Assembly: GCF_000178835.2 (NCBI RefSeq)
Contig: NC_015275.1
Span: forward strand, 3,997,001 to 4,061,000
Length of the DNA: 64,000 bases
Source: Cellulosilyticum lentocellum DSM 5427
GTDB lineage: Bacteria > Bacillota > Clostridia > Lachnospirales > Cellulosilyticaceae
Direction: 5' to 3'
Part shown: one piece after another, positions 1 through 8,952 of the stretch
How the letters are laid out: each line of letters opens with the position of its first letter
Numbering within the stretch: the stretch's first letter is position 1
Position numbers and translations under genes: made by a program
The notes under the pieces: generated by a model
Told to the model about the DNA's origin: nothing
The model's input: the letters and a program-made list of their open reading frames with translations, nothing else
The model's database searches: none

Positions 1-584
1 GCTATATCTTTCTCTGCTTTTTTTATTTTTTCTGTATAGCTTGCCTTATTCAAATTCACCTGTTTTAGGTCTATCTCCTCGTTTTGACTATCGATTATCT
101 GGCTCCTTTTTAGAGTCTCAAAATCTTGTTCATACTGGATGTACTTTTGTACATAAGCTTCATCATGCTCACTATTAAAGCTATTTACGCTACTTTCAAT
201 ACTTTTCTTCAAGGTTCTTAGATTGTCTAATATCTTCTCTTGTTCGCTTATCACTTCTTGTAACTGTAATTTCTTTACTTCCTGCTCTGCACAGTCAATT
301 GTTACTAAGACATCTCCAGCTTTTACTCGTTTTCCCTCTTGCAAACTGCTACTATTAACAACTCCACCTGATTTATTTCTTATAATACTTAATTGTTCAT
401 TGGGTCTAATCATGCCCCTACCCTTAGATACAATATCAATCTCCCCATAATACATCCATATAATAGCTGCCACAACTATTCCTATCAATAGTCCGATAAA
501 AATGGCAAAGAAGGGATTAGGTTTGGTCTCATAGAGTTCTTTACTATCTGATAACTCATTTATATTTTTAATAATGGCTTTCAT
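1..584 (-). CDS. HlyD-family export accessory protein (C-terminal part outside window)
   Basis: This is the first ~194 codons of a membrane-fusion (HlyD/LcnD-like) protein that would link the ABC exporter to the outside. One membrane segment is visible around residues 25-47, in a region beginning ETKPNPFFAIFIGLLIG. A lipoyl-like half motif follows (SGGVVNSSSLQEGKRVKAGD), then a Lys/Glu-rich coiled coil running off the window edge. Its ATG at 584 overlaps the exporter stop codon by one base, so the two are translationally coupled. Family knowledge: such proteins act with C39-peptidase ABC transporters in exporting double-glycine peptides. The 3' end lies outside the window, so completeness cannot be judged. 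Confidence 0.85.
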   Translation of the reverse strand, partial: MKAIIKNINELSDSKELYETKPNPFFAIFIGLLIGIVVAAIIWMYYGEIDIVSKGRGMIRPNEQLSIIRNKSGGVVNSSSLQEGKRVKAGDVLVTIDCAEQEVKKLQLQEVISEQEKILDNLRTLKKSIESSVNSFNSEHDEAYVQKYIQYEQDFETLKRSQIIDSQNEEIDLKQVNLNKASYTEKIKKAEKDI

Positions 585-2761
585 TAGTTTACCTCCCCCA
601 CTTCTAATCCTGATATTTGTTCTCTCCATAAGGATGCATATCTACCACCTATACTTACTAGTTCCTTATGTGTCCCTGTTTCTACGATTCTTCCTTTATC
701 TAATACGTAGATGCGATCACATAATTTAATAGTACTTAATCGATGTGCAATAATAATGGTGCTCATGGACCGACTTAGCTGTCTAATAGTAGATTCTATA
801 GCTGCTTCGGTAATTGAGTCTAAATTACTAGTAGCTTCATCTAAAATTAAAATATTAGGCTTCTTTAATATAGCCCTTGCTATAGCTAGCCTCTGCCTCT
901 GACCACCTGATAAGTTGGCACCATTCTCATCTAGAAGTGTTTCATATCTTAGTGGAAGTTCATTGATAAAATCATGTGCTTTAGCCATCTTGGATGCTTC
1001 TACTATTTCTTCCATACTGATACGCTCTAAACCTAGGGCTAGATTTTCCATAATTGTCCCACTGAATAAAAAGGTTTCTTGTGGGACATAAGCAATCTTG
1101 GTTCTAAGGACCTCTTTTTTAATATCTAGGATATTATTGTTGTCTATTAATATTTCACCTTCTTCTAACGGGTATAAATTAAGTAATAGTTTGGCTAAAG
1201 TCGTTTTACCCGAACCACTTTCTCCTACTAATGCAATTCTTTCTCCTGGCTTAATCTCTAAATTAATCTCTTCTAACACGTTCTGCCTTTGGCCATATTT
1301 AAAAGTGACATTTTTATAAGAAATTTCTCCCTCTAAATGCTTTGGCTCCATCTTTCTAGATTCTTCTTCTCCATTTTCTATCTCTAAATCTAAGATTTCA
1401 CCTAATCGCTCTGCTGCAACCATAGCTGTTTGAAGCTGAGGTTGTAAATTAATTAAATTTTTAATAGGATTTAAAAAATAAATGAGTAATGAATTATATG
1501 TAATTAAATTACCTACGGACATATCTCCTTGAAGGACTTGATTGGCACCAATCCATAATATGACAACGCCTCCAAGTAATTCTATTAAGCCTTTAAAAAA
1601 GCCTTGCAAGTTCGTCGTAAAACTTAGTTTGAAGATACTTCTTAGTAGCTTAATGAATTTTGTTTCTGTTTCTATCCCTACTTTTTTCTCTGCATTAAAG
1701 ACCTTAACGGTTTGAATACCATTTAGTGACTCCACCATGTACGAAGTAAGTTGTGCGTTATTTTCCATGGTAGCTTTATTGCCCTTCTTCAAGGTTTTAT
1801 TAAAACTCACTACTACCACGCCATAGAGCAGAGCGACCACTAAGGTGATTCCAAACAGTAGCGCATTTTGCATATATAAAATAATGCCTCCTACTATTAC
1901 CATAATCGTGTCGATCATTATGGTTAGCGTTGCTCCTGATATAGCATCTCTTACATGCCCTGCATCTTGAAACCTAGAAATAATCTCACCTACTCTTCTT
2001 GTCCCAAAAAAGTTCATAGGTAATTTTAGAATATGCTCATAATAACCTAATAATAGAGCTATATCTAATTTCTGGCTCAAAAAAAGTAATAAGTGGGACC
2101 TGAATAAACTAAGTAGCATCTGAAAAGTGTAAAGTATTAGAATGCCAATGGATAGGATATTTAAAGTTTTGGACATATTATAGGGCAAAATATCATCTAG
2201 TAAAAATTGCATATAAAATGCTCCTAATATGCCTAATGCTGTATAAAGAAGTGATGCCGCAAATACTTGTAGCACAATACCTTTTTGTGGCTTAAGTAAA
2301 TGAAGAAAACGCTCAAATAAGCCCTTTGTTTCCTTTCCTTTCTTAAATTCACTGGTTGGCACTAATAAAATAAGCACCCCAGACCATATACGAGTAAAAT
2401 CTTCAAAGCTATAAGTCACTATACCATCTGCTGGGTCTGCTATGATGATTTCATGCTTAGTGATCTTGTGCACAACGACATAATGCATTAAGCCTCCTTC
2501 CTTAATCACATGAGCTATTGCTGGCAAAGGAAACTCACCTAATAATGCTTCTGGTTCACCCTTAACCCCCTTAGCACTAAATCCCAACTTTTCAGCTGCC
2601 TCTAACATACCTGCTACATTAGTTCCTTCTGTGTCCGTCCCTGCTGCTTCCCTAATTTTAGTAATAGGTGTACTGAGTCCATATTGCTTACAAACTGTTG
2701 CTAAGCATGCTGCTCCACAGTCTGTCATATCGTATTGCATGATACAATAATATTTCGCCAT
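584..2761 (-). CDS. Peptidase-containing ABC transporter (C39 protease, PCAT) for double-glycine peptides
   Basis: This 725-residue protein has the standard three-part PCAT build. An N-terminal C39 cysteine protease has DCGAACL with catalytic Cys15, His93 (HYVVVHK) and Asp109 (ADPADG). A six-helix exporter domain spans about 160-450. A nucleotide-binding domain has Walker A GESGSGKTT near residue 513, signature LSGGQRQR and Walker B ILILDEAT. Such proteins cut a leader after Gly-Gly and export the mature peptide. A Gly-Gly peptide gene lies just upstream (2925-3062), which strongly suggests the substrate. A hairpin with a U-run lies between the two genes, so expression of the exporter may depend on read-through. 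The SD (AGAGGGG) is close to the ATG. Confidence 0.95.
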   Translation of the reverse strand: MAKYYCIMQYDMTDCGAACLATVCKQYGLSTPITKIREAAGTDTEGTNVAGMLEAAEKLGFSAKGVKGEPEALLGEFPLPAIAHVIKEGGLMHYVVVHKITKHEIIIADPADGIVTYSFEDFTRIWSGVLILLVPTSEFKKGKETKGLFERFLHLLKPQKGIVLQVFAASLLYTALGILGAFYMQFLLDDILPYNMSKTLNILSIGILILYTFQMLLSLFRSHLLLFLSQKLDIALLLGYYEHILKLPMNFFGTRRVGEIISRFQDAGHVRDAISGATLTIMIDTIMVIVGGIILYMQNALLFGITLVVALLYGVVVVSFNKTLKKGNKATMENNAQLTSYMVESLNGIQTVKVFNAEKKVGIETETKFIKLLRSIFKLSFTTNLQGFFKGLIELLGGVVILWIGANQVLQGDMSVGNLITYNSLLIYFLNPIKNLINLQPQLQTAMVAAERLGEILDLEIENGEEESRKMEPKHLEGEISYKNVTFKYGQRQNVLEEINLEIKPGERIALVGESGSGKTTLAKLLLNLYPLEEGEILIDNNNILDIKKEVLRTKIAYVPQETFLFSGTIMENLALGLERISMEEIVEASKMAKAHDFINELPLRYETLLDENGANLSGGQRQRLAIARAILKKPNILILDEATSNLDSITEAAIESTIRQLSRSMSTIIIAHRLSTIKLCDRIYVLDKGRIVETGTHKELVSIGGRYASLWREQISGLEVGEVN

Positions 2762-2799
2762 ACCGCCCCTCTTTTCTACCCCCGGCTATATTTGTACAC

Positions 2800-2848
2800 A
2801 AAAAAAAGAAATACTAATAAAATATTATAATATTTTTATTAGTATTTC
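2800..2848 (-). terminator. Terminator or attenuator between peptide gene and exporter
   Basis: A perfect 13-bp stem, GAAATACTAATAA (2808-2820) with TTATTAGTATTTC (2836-2848), has an AT-rich apex. On the minus strand it is followed by seven U (2801-2807). It would stop most transcripts from the peptide gene before the exporter, giving excess peptide mRNA. Confidence 0.7.
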
Positions 2849-2924
2849 CATTCTTATTTACAGTATTTCGATTAATCTACAATACCCTAACTTAACTATA
2901 TACTTATACGTATTAATCATTTAA

Positions 2925-3062
2925 TTATGGAATAAATATTGATATAAATTCTCTCATCACAGCGCTACAATACGCAAGTGCACCACCTGAAATTTTTTGC
3001 TTCTCTCTCTTAGATAATTCTTTAAAATGCTCTACCTTATTTACTTCTTTAATCTTTTTCAT
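2925..3062 (-). CDS. Double-glycine leader peptide (signal peptide pheromone or bacteriocin precursor)
   Basis: This 45-codon gene has an AGGAGG ribosome site 7 bases before its ATG. The product has a 27-residue charged leader ending LSKREKQKISGG, which fits the LS-x-E-x-I-x-GG consensus cut by C39 proteases. The predicted mature peptide is 18 residues, ALAYCSAVMREFISIFIP, with a single Cys and a hydrophobic tail. It sits between a C39-peptidase exporter and an AgrC/AgrA-like two-component system, the same neighbourhood as ComC/BlpC/PlnA induction peptides. The leader and context are seen directly. The role as a signal rather than a bacteriocin is inferred. The lone Cys could allow disulfide dimerisation or another modification. 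Confidence 0.82.
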   Translation of the reverse strand: MKKIKEVNKVEHFKELSKREKQKISGGALAYCSAVMREFISIFIP

Positions 3063-3107
3063 ATACTTACCTCCTCTTAGATTATTAATATTACCCCTAG
3101 TATCTTT

Positions 3108-3155
3108 AGTATAAGTTATTTGTATTTCACTTCTATTGTATTTGCTTAAAATGTA
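3108..3155 (-). promoter_or_regulatory. Promoter of the peptide gene with direct-repeat elements
   Basis: On the minus strand a TATACT -10 (3113-3108) lies about 46 bases before the peptide ATG and lacks a good -35. Upstream are three similar boxes at 15-16 base spacing: TACATTTTAAG (3155-3145), TACAATAGAAG (3140-3130) and TACAAATAAC (3124-3115). A weak -35 plus phased repeats is typical of promoters activated by LytTR regulators, whose known sites are about two turns apart. The match is only suggestive. Confidence 0.4.
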
Positions 3156-3167
3156 TGTTTTTAATAC

Positions 3168-4481
3168 CTAAGCTGTTACACTATAACTAATAGGTATATC
3201 TATCTCTAAGTAAAACTCCTCTTCTTTACTTATAATATTGATATTACCATTATTTTTTTGCACACTCTTTCTAATATTAGCCAAGCCAAAACCATGATTA
3301 ATACTATCTTTTTTGTTAGTAGGAATTTCTTTCTTATGATCTATCTCCACTCTACCATTAGCAGTATTTTTTATGTTGTAGAACAAATAACCTCGATCAC
3401 AGACTGCTTTCATTTGAATTCTTTTGACTCTACTAGCCTCCACTCTTTCACAAGCCTCTATAGCATTATCTAAACTATTAGCAAATATAACACATAAGTC
3501 CATGTCATCTAGGCCTAACTGCTTACTAAATTTTACTTCGTATTCCATTTGAATATTTTTCTCCTTAGCTATTTGCAACTTATCATTTAAAATAGCATCT
3601 ACAATAGAATGTCCAGTATGAACCATATAATCTAGTCGCTCTGTTGTATTCTCCATTTCTGCAATATATTGCTCTAGCTTATGTAATTCTCCTTGCTGTG
3701 CTAAACTCCTAATAATAATCATATGATTACGCATATCATGCTTGATAGCCCTTGTTTCTTTATTAATCTCTTCTAACTTATGATAATATTTAAATTGCCT
3801 CTCTAGCTGCTCACTCATACATTCATTACTCCATTTATAATAAAGCTTATTCATTTCTTCATTAATTCCTAAAATTAATATAATTATACAAATAAAGAAT
3901 ATTAGGATATAAGTCCCTACACTAATACTTTGCAAGAGCTCAATATCACCAAAGTAAGCTGCATCACATATAAAAAGTGTATACATTGCAGTAATAGTAA
4001 GTAATATAATGGCTAAAGCTTGCCTTCTAGTAACTGTTTTATACTGCCCACTTGCTTTATAAATGATATTACTTTGTTTACCTAAAAACCATAAAATAGT
4101 ACCTTCTAAAGCACATCTTATCTCTGTTACTATTTGATTCTCAAGCCAAGTATGTCCATAGTGTTCTACAATATAGTCAATCAACATCCAATCTAGGGTA
4201 CCTATACCATATATCACCGCAAGGCCTAAAAAATTGACCCAAACCTTATTTAAAAAGGTCCCCTCAAAAAGAAAATTAGCAAAGCAAACTCCAAAGAATA
4301 ATACTCCTGATATAACTTTTTGATGGGTAATGAACATAAATGCACATATTACGCCAACATAAAGTAAATACTTTATAATTCTTTTTCTAGTTAGTTGAGC
4401 TTTATCCAAAAAAGCATTTAAACACATAGATTGCATCACAAAACAGTTTATTAAACCTGCTAGTAAGTCTAATTTATCCAA
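3168..4481 (-). CDS. AgrC-like (HPK10/GHKL) sensor histidine kinase
   Basis: This 437-residue protein has six or so predicted membrane helices in the first ~210 residues, a short coiled coil, then a GHKL kinase core. The phospho-acceptor motif is KHDMRNH with His248. The N box is NSLDNAIEAC, and HGFGLANI is the ATP-lid glycine motif. This is the architecture of peptide-pheromone receptors of the AgrC/ComD/BlpH class. It overlaps the response regulator gene upstream by 8 bases, so they are co-translated. The adjacent Gly-Gly peptide is the natural candidate ligand (inference). Confidence 0.92.
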   Translation of the reverse strand: MDKLDLLAGLINCFVMQSMCLNAFLDKAQLTRKRIIKYLLYVGVICAFMFITHQKVISGVLFFGVCFANFLFEGTFLNKVWVNFLGLAVIYGIGTLDWMLIDYIVEHYGHTWLENQIVTEIRCALEGTILWFLGKQSNIIYKASGQYKTVTRRQALAIILLTITAMYTLFICDAAYFGDIELLQSISVGTYILIFFICIIILILGINEEMNKLYYKWSNECMSEQLERQFKYYHKLEEINKETRAIKHDMRNHMIIIRSLAQQGELHKLEQYIAEMENTTERLDYMVHTGHSIVDAILNDKLQIAKEKNIQMEYEVKFSKQLGLDDMDLCVIFANSLDNAIEACERVEASRVKRIQMKAVCDRGYLFYNIKNTANGRVEIDHKKEIPTNKKDSINHGFGLANIRKSVQKNNGNINIISKEEEFYLEIDIPISYSVTA

Positions 4482-5196
4482 GTCGGTGTGCCTCCTTTAA
4501 ATAGAGACGAAAGCTTTCTTTGAAAGCTTTAATCCTTAGACGACTCATATACACCACATCTCCATTTTGCATGGTTACAGTTGCTTGATCATATTCCTTC
4601 ACATACGCCAAATTAATCAGGTAAGATTTATGAATTCTAAAAAATCCCTTGTCAGCCACGAACTTGTCTACTTCATTAATTTTATTATCTATGATGTATT
4701 CCTTCTGACTTGTAACTGCACGTAATTTTCTATCTACTGTTTCAAAATAAATAATATCCGCAAATGGAATTTGAAAGAATCTCTGTCCTTGATTAAGAGT
4801 GATTAGTTTTGAAAGCTTTTCTTTCCTTTTCTTTAAAATTAAGTCAAAGGTTTTAAAGAGCTGTTCTTTTTGTATCGGTTTTAATAAATATCTAAGTGTG
4901 TTAACTTCAAAAGCACAATGAGCTTCTTCTGGATGGCTAGTTGTAAAGATGATGTCTGCTTTTAAATTTTTCTGACGTATTTTCTTTGCTAATGTTATGC
5001 CATTAATACTGTTTTCTATTTCAACGTCTAAGCAAAATACATCACACTGTTCATAGTTAGCTTTTAAGAGTTCTTCAGCTGAAGAGAAATATTGTATTTC
5101 ATATTGCTTTACACGACTTTTTAAGTACTCTTCTAAAAGCGCTTCTAAATGTTTACGGAAGACTTCTTCATCATCACACACAAAAATCCTGAACAT
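4474..5196 (-). CDS. LytTR-family response regulator (AgrA/ComE-like)
   Basis: This 240-residue protein has a receiver with acidic pocket Asp8/Asp9, phospho-acceptor Asp57 (CLDVE) and Lys106 (LLKPI). A LytTR DNA-binding domain spans about 135-235 (FFRIHKSYLINLAYV, SRLRIKAFKESF). An AGGGGGAGG-type ribosome site lies just before the ATG. It is first in the two-gene unit with the GHKL kinase. LytTR regulators bind paired direct repeats upstream of pheromone and bacteriocin genes, so the likely targets are the peptide promoter and the exporter genes in this locus. Confidence 0.93.
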   Translation of the reverse strand: MFRIFVCDDEEVFRKHLEALLEEYLKSRVKQYEIQYFSSAEELLKANYEQCDVFCLDVEIENSINGITLAKKIRQKNLKADIIFTTSHPEEAHCAFEVNTLRYLLKPIQKEQLFKTFDLILKKRKEKLSKLITLNQGQRFFQIPFADIIYFETVDRKLRAVTSQKEYIIDNKINEVDKFVADKGFFRIHKSYLINLAYVKEYDQATVTMQNGDVVYMSRLRIKAFKESFRLYLKEAHRLG

Positions 5197-5361
5197 TCTA
5201 TCCTCCCCCTAAATAATTGGTATACTTACCTAATTATTACTCTTTTTACTCTTAGATATTATCACATTAGTTTAAGTTTTTTAACTATTTTTATTATTTT
5301 TTAAAACTTTACAAAAATTTCACCTATTTTTAATCTGTTTGTAACATAAACTACTAACTCC

Positions 5362-5404
5362 AAAAAGCGATATATTATACCATGGAATAATATATCGCTT
5401 TTTT
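5362..5404. terminator. Bidirectional terminator
   Basis: A stem AAAAAGCGATATATTAT (5362-5378) pairs with its complement at 5387-5404, flanked by A and T runs on both sides. It lies between the GH9 gene (ending at 5463, minus strand) and the promoter region of the LytTR regulator. It most likely ends the cellulase transcript. Confidence 0.85.
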
Positions 5405-5462
5405 GCAACTACTTGCTCTATTCTATTTTACTTTTAATTACAACCTATTCGTATTTCTACAC

Positions 5463-8400
5463 CTATGGTTCTACACCAGCAACTAAATTACCATCATAGT
5501 AAACGCAAACCTTGCCAGCATTTCCGTAAGAATAGTCATTAGTTTGATCATAATTACTCCAGTTAGATTTTGCTGTTCTAGTAGCAATTTCTAAAGTAGT
5601 ACCTGCTGAAATCATTTCTGATGCATTGATCGTTATTTGAATATAACAGTCTGCTCCTGCTTTAGTAGCATCCATTTTGATAACTTTTCCACTTACTTTA
5701 CTTGTGTAAGGACTATACCATGGTGCTTTATTCATTTGTGCTGCTGCATTATCACACCATACCGTTTGTCCCTCACTACCATCAGCAGTATAGTAGTAAC
5801 GGATTTCTAATTTAGATAAATCAATATCATTACCACTCTTATGTACTAACTTAAAGTTATTTGTAAGTGTGTTAGTAGATGCTTGACCATTGCCTGTATT
5901 GCCAACCTCTAATACAAAGTCAACTACTGGTACTTCTACTACTTCAAGCTGTACATATACTTTAACAGCAGTTGATGTAGTTGTTTTTCCTTTTGTAGAT
6001 GTTGCTTTAGCTGTAAAGCTAATAGGTGTTAATTGACCCATTTCTGTAACTGTACCTTCTGCTACATAAGTAGCTGTGTATACGCCATCTACTGCGCTAG
6101 TGCTTTCAGCGAATTTTTTGCCATCTGCATAGAATTCAACTAACTTAATATCGTCTTCTAATACATCCGCAGCAACACTTACTTCTATTTGCTTTGTTAC
6201 CTCTGCAAAAGTTTCTTCATTAGCAGGTGAAACAATTTCTACCTCTGGTGCTGCTATGACAGGAAGTTGTACAGATACATTAACAGGTTTAGATATTGTT
6301 TTGGTACCATTCGCTGCAATTGCTTCAGCTGTTATAATATACTCGCTTAATTCACCTAACTTACTAGCTGAGCCAGTTGGTAAATAAGATGCTGCATATG
6401 GTGCCACTTTACTTTCACCTACTACCTTGCCATTTACATAAAATACTACTTTTTGAATAGTAGACTTCTCTATTTCAGCTGTAGCATTCATAGTAATGGC
6501 TGTAATGCCCTTACTCATATCTATGCTTGTTCCATCAATAGGAGCGGTAACAGCTACTATTGGTGCTGCTAGTACTGGTAAAACAACAGATACTTTAACA
6601 GCTTCAGAAGTAGTAGATTTGCCATTAGCTGCCGTTGCTTTAACAGTCAAGCTATAATCCTTTGTAGTACCTACAACTGTACTGTAGTCACTTGGTACAA
6701 AATTCATTTCATAAGGCGCCTTTGTGCTTTCTCCAATCTTAGTACCGTCTACAAAAAATTCTACTTTTGAAATAGTACTTTCTTGTACCTCTGCATTTGC
6801 TTTAATAACAACTGGATTTGCTTCTGTTACATCTTTAAAGATAGTTCCTGCTACTGGTGATGCAATACTTGTCGTTGGTGCATAAACCTTTGTAGCCCCT
6901 GAAGGTTCCTGACCAAATACTAATTTACCATTATCATATAATGCAAAATGATTTGCTTTTGCTAAGCTATTTGAACTTGAACTTGCTATATCCACAAATG
7001 ATGGGCTCTTTGTGTAATCCCATTTTCCTGGGGCTGCAATTCTAAATTGTAATTCGCTCTTATGTTCACTTTGACCACCTGGATAAATTTTAGCACCAGT
7101 TAGGTCAATTTCTACATAATAAATGCCGTTTTGTGCATCCCAAGGTTGTAAGCTAGATATTTTAGCACCACTTTGATTGTAATTAGCTGAAATCTTCATA
7201 TCACTTGCTTTATAACCTGCAGCTAATACATCACTAATATCCACGAAATATCTATAAGCAAGCTTATCCGTTACTCTTGCAGGCCAAGCACTTCTGTTAT
7301 AAACAACTGCTTTAATTTCTACGAAATTAATTGCATTTTGTTTGTCTTGTGCATTAATACCTGCTTCAAGGAATATTTCTTCCCCAACTTTCTCTATAGC
7401 ATTTAGATTTGGATTGATAGTTCCGCCGTAGTCTTCATACATTTTTGCCATTAAACCTACAAATCCAGCATTGTAATCACATGCCACTTCATTTGATACA
7501 TAGTCTGAAATTACATCTGTATATTTATCATTCTTATCTGGTCCTCCTACTAAAGCGCCAATAAGTACATGTCTTGGCTCATATGGTTGTCCTGATAAAT
7601 TATTTTCCCATGCACCATGAGCTGTTCTATGATGTGGTTTAGTAGGTGGATTTACTCCAAAACCAACTACAAAACTACGTCCTGTGCTACCAAGAGCATA
7701 ATCTGCTTGAGACTTAGCGAAGTTTTGATAGGTTTGTGCTCTGTTTGCATCAGCATCTTCCCAGTCTGCATATATACTAGCTAAAAATGCTGTTGTAGTA
7801 GCATATCTTAATGAGCCCCATGAGTCTCTCCAAGCAAGCCCTTTTGGTGTATAAGGTACACGTTCTCCATTAAGACCTGTTGTCCAGTAGTCTAAGTGAT
7901 TTTCAATAACTTTTTTAAATTTATCATCTTTACCATACTGAGCTAACAAAAGTGAAGTACCAATATGTACATCATCCCATGAGTGTGCCCATGAATAAGC
8001 AATCTGATCAGTTTGTGGTACTTTTTCCCAACCAGAAGAGTAATCTTTAGCTTTTTGTAAATAACTTGCATCATTAGTTGCTATATAAAGCCACATGCTT
8101 GCCCAAGATATCTCATCATTATAGCCACTAAATGAGGAGTAATAACCACTAGCTTGCTTCATATAACCTGCGTCACTTTTTGTAGCTTCTGCAAAGCTTA
8201 AAAGCTCTTTTGCATGTTTTAAACAAGTTGCTGCGTAAGCAGGATCAATATCTTTAAATACAATAGAAGCTGCTGCTAATGAAGCCGCTGTTCCTCCTGA
8301 TACTGCTGAACCTGGATTATTCATATCTAATTTATATGCTGGCCTTTCCATCTGCATAATTTCTGCAGATCCCCAGAAAGCATGGTCATATCCACCATTC

Positions 8401-8858
8401 CCCACTTGATAGTAGTATTCATTAGCAGATGGATGACACTTAATAAAGTAATCATTAGCCCATTTGATTTCATCAAGCATATATTTATCTTGTCCGCTAT
8501 CTTTATAAACATCTTTATCTTCTATATAAGACCACGCTAGCATAGTAGAAGTATATGACATTGGCAAGTTGAACTTAACATGATCACCAGCATCATACCA
8601 ACCACCTGTTAAATCCAATCCTACATCTGCACCATCTTTTAAGCCAGAATCTCCTCTCCAGTTATTTCTCTGATTATCAGGTAAATCTCCGGATTTTTGG
8701 AATTCATAAAACATTAATGCTTTTTGAAAGGCATCGCCATAATTAAAGTTTGTAGCTGCTTTTACTTCTACACCATTAAAAGCCATAGTACCTAATGTTA
8801 AACCTACAGCTAATGCGGAAGTAACTATTTGCTTTGACTTTTTCTTAAATCCTATCAT
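5463..8858 (-). CDS. GH9 endoglucanase, GH9-CBM3c-(Ig-like)x3-CBM3
   Basis: This 1131-residue secreted processive-type endoglucanase has a signal peptide ending near VEVKAA (about residue 35). The GH9 domain spans about 36-475 with nucleophile region DAGD (89-92), HHRTAHG (His409/His410) and catalytic acid Glu457 in NEVACDYNAGF. A fused CBM3c module follows (about 490-640, usual in processive GH9 enzymes). Three ~100-residue Ig-like repeats each carry a KVEFFVDGTKIGES-type core. A C-terminal CBM3 (about 980-1131) has the [14 protein letters not shown] cellulose-binding face. No dockerin or SLH domain is present, so it acts as a free enzyme. The gene follows the GH48 gene with a 94-base gap that carries a hairpin. 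SD is AGGAGG. Confidence 0.96.
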   Translation of the reverse strand: MIGFKKKSKQIVTSALAVGLTLGTMAFNGVEVKAATNFNYGDAFQKALMFYEFQKSGDLPDNQRNNWRGDSGLKDGADVGLDLTGGWYDAGDHVKFNLPMSYTSTMLAWSYIEDKDVYKDSGQDKYMLDEIKWANDYFIKCHPSANEYYYQVGNGGYDHAFWGSAEIMQMERPAYKLDMNNPGSAVSGGTAASLAAASIVFKDIDPAYAATCLKHAKELLSFAEATKSDAGYMKQASGYYSSFSGYNDEISWASMWLYIATNDASYLQKAKDYSSGWEKVPQTDQIAYSWAHSWDDVHIGTSLLLAQYGKDDKFKKVIENHLDYWTTGLNGERVPYTPKGLAWRDSWGSLRYATTTAFLASIYADWEDADANRAQTYQNFAKSQADYALGSTGRSFVVGFGVNPPTKPHHRTAHGAWENNLSGQPYEPRHVLIGALVGGPDKNDKYTDVISDYVSNEVACDYNAGFVGLMAKMYEDYGGTINPNLNAIEKVGEEIFLEAGINAQDKQNAINFVEIKAVVYNRSAWPARVTDKLAYRYFVDISDVLAAGYKASDMKISANYNQSGAKISSLQPWDAQNGIYYVEIDLTGAKIYPGGQSEHKSELQFRIAAPGKWDYTKSPSFVDIASSSSNSLAKANHFALYDNGKLVFGQEPSGATKVYAPTTSIASPVAGTIFKDVTEANPVVIKANAEVQESTISKVEFFVDGTKIGESTKAPYEMNFVPSDYSTVVGTTKDYSLTVKATAANGKSTTSEAVKVSVVLPVLAAPIVAVTAPIDGTSIDMSKGITAITMNATAEIEKSTIQKVVFYVNGKVVGESKVAPYAASYLPTGSASKLGELSEYIITAEAIAANGTKTISKPVNVSVQLPVIAAPEVEIVSPANEETFAEVTKQIEVSVAADVLEDDIKLVEFYADGKKFAESTSAVDGVYTATYVAEGTVTEMGQLTPISFTAKATSTKGKTTTSTAVKVYVQLEVVEVPVVDFVLEVGNTGNGQASTNTLTNNFKLVHKSGNDIDLSKLEIRYYYTADGSEGQTVWCDNAAAQMNKAPWYSPYTSKVSGKVIKMDATKAGADCYIQITINASEMISAGTTLEIATRTAKSNWSNYDQTNDYSYGNAGKVCVYYDGNLVAGVEP

Positions 8859-8878
8859 TATTCTTCCTCCTTTTAGAG

Positions 8879-8912
8879 TATAATCTCGGCAACCTAAGTT
8901 ACCGAGATTATA
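8879..8912 (-). other. Intercistronic hairpin between GH48 and GH9
   Basis: An 11-bp perfect stem TATAATCTCGG/CCGAGATTATA (8879-8889, 8902-8912) has a 12-base loop that can extend by three pairs. It sits just upstream of the GH9 ribosome site, with no U-run after it. It therefore looks like an mRNA processing or stability element rather than a terminator. Confidence 0.65.
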
Positions 8913-8952
8913 TTGAAATTAGTATATTAAACTTTAGGGGATTTGATTTTGA

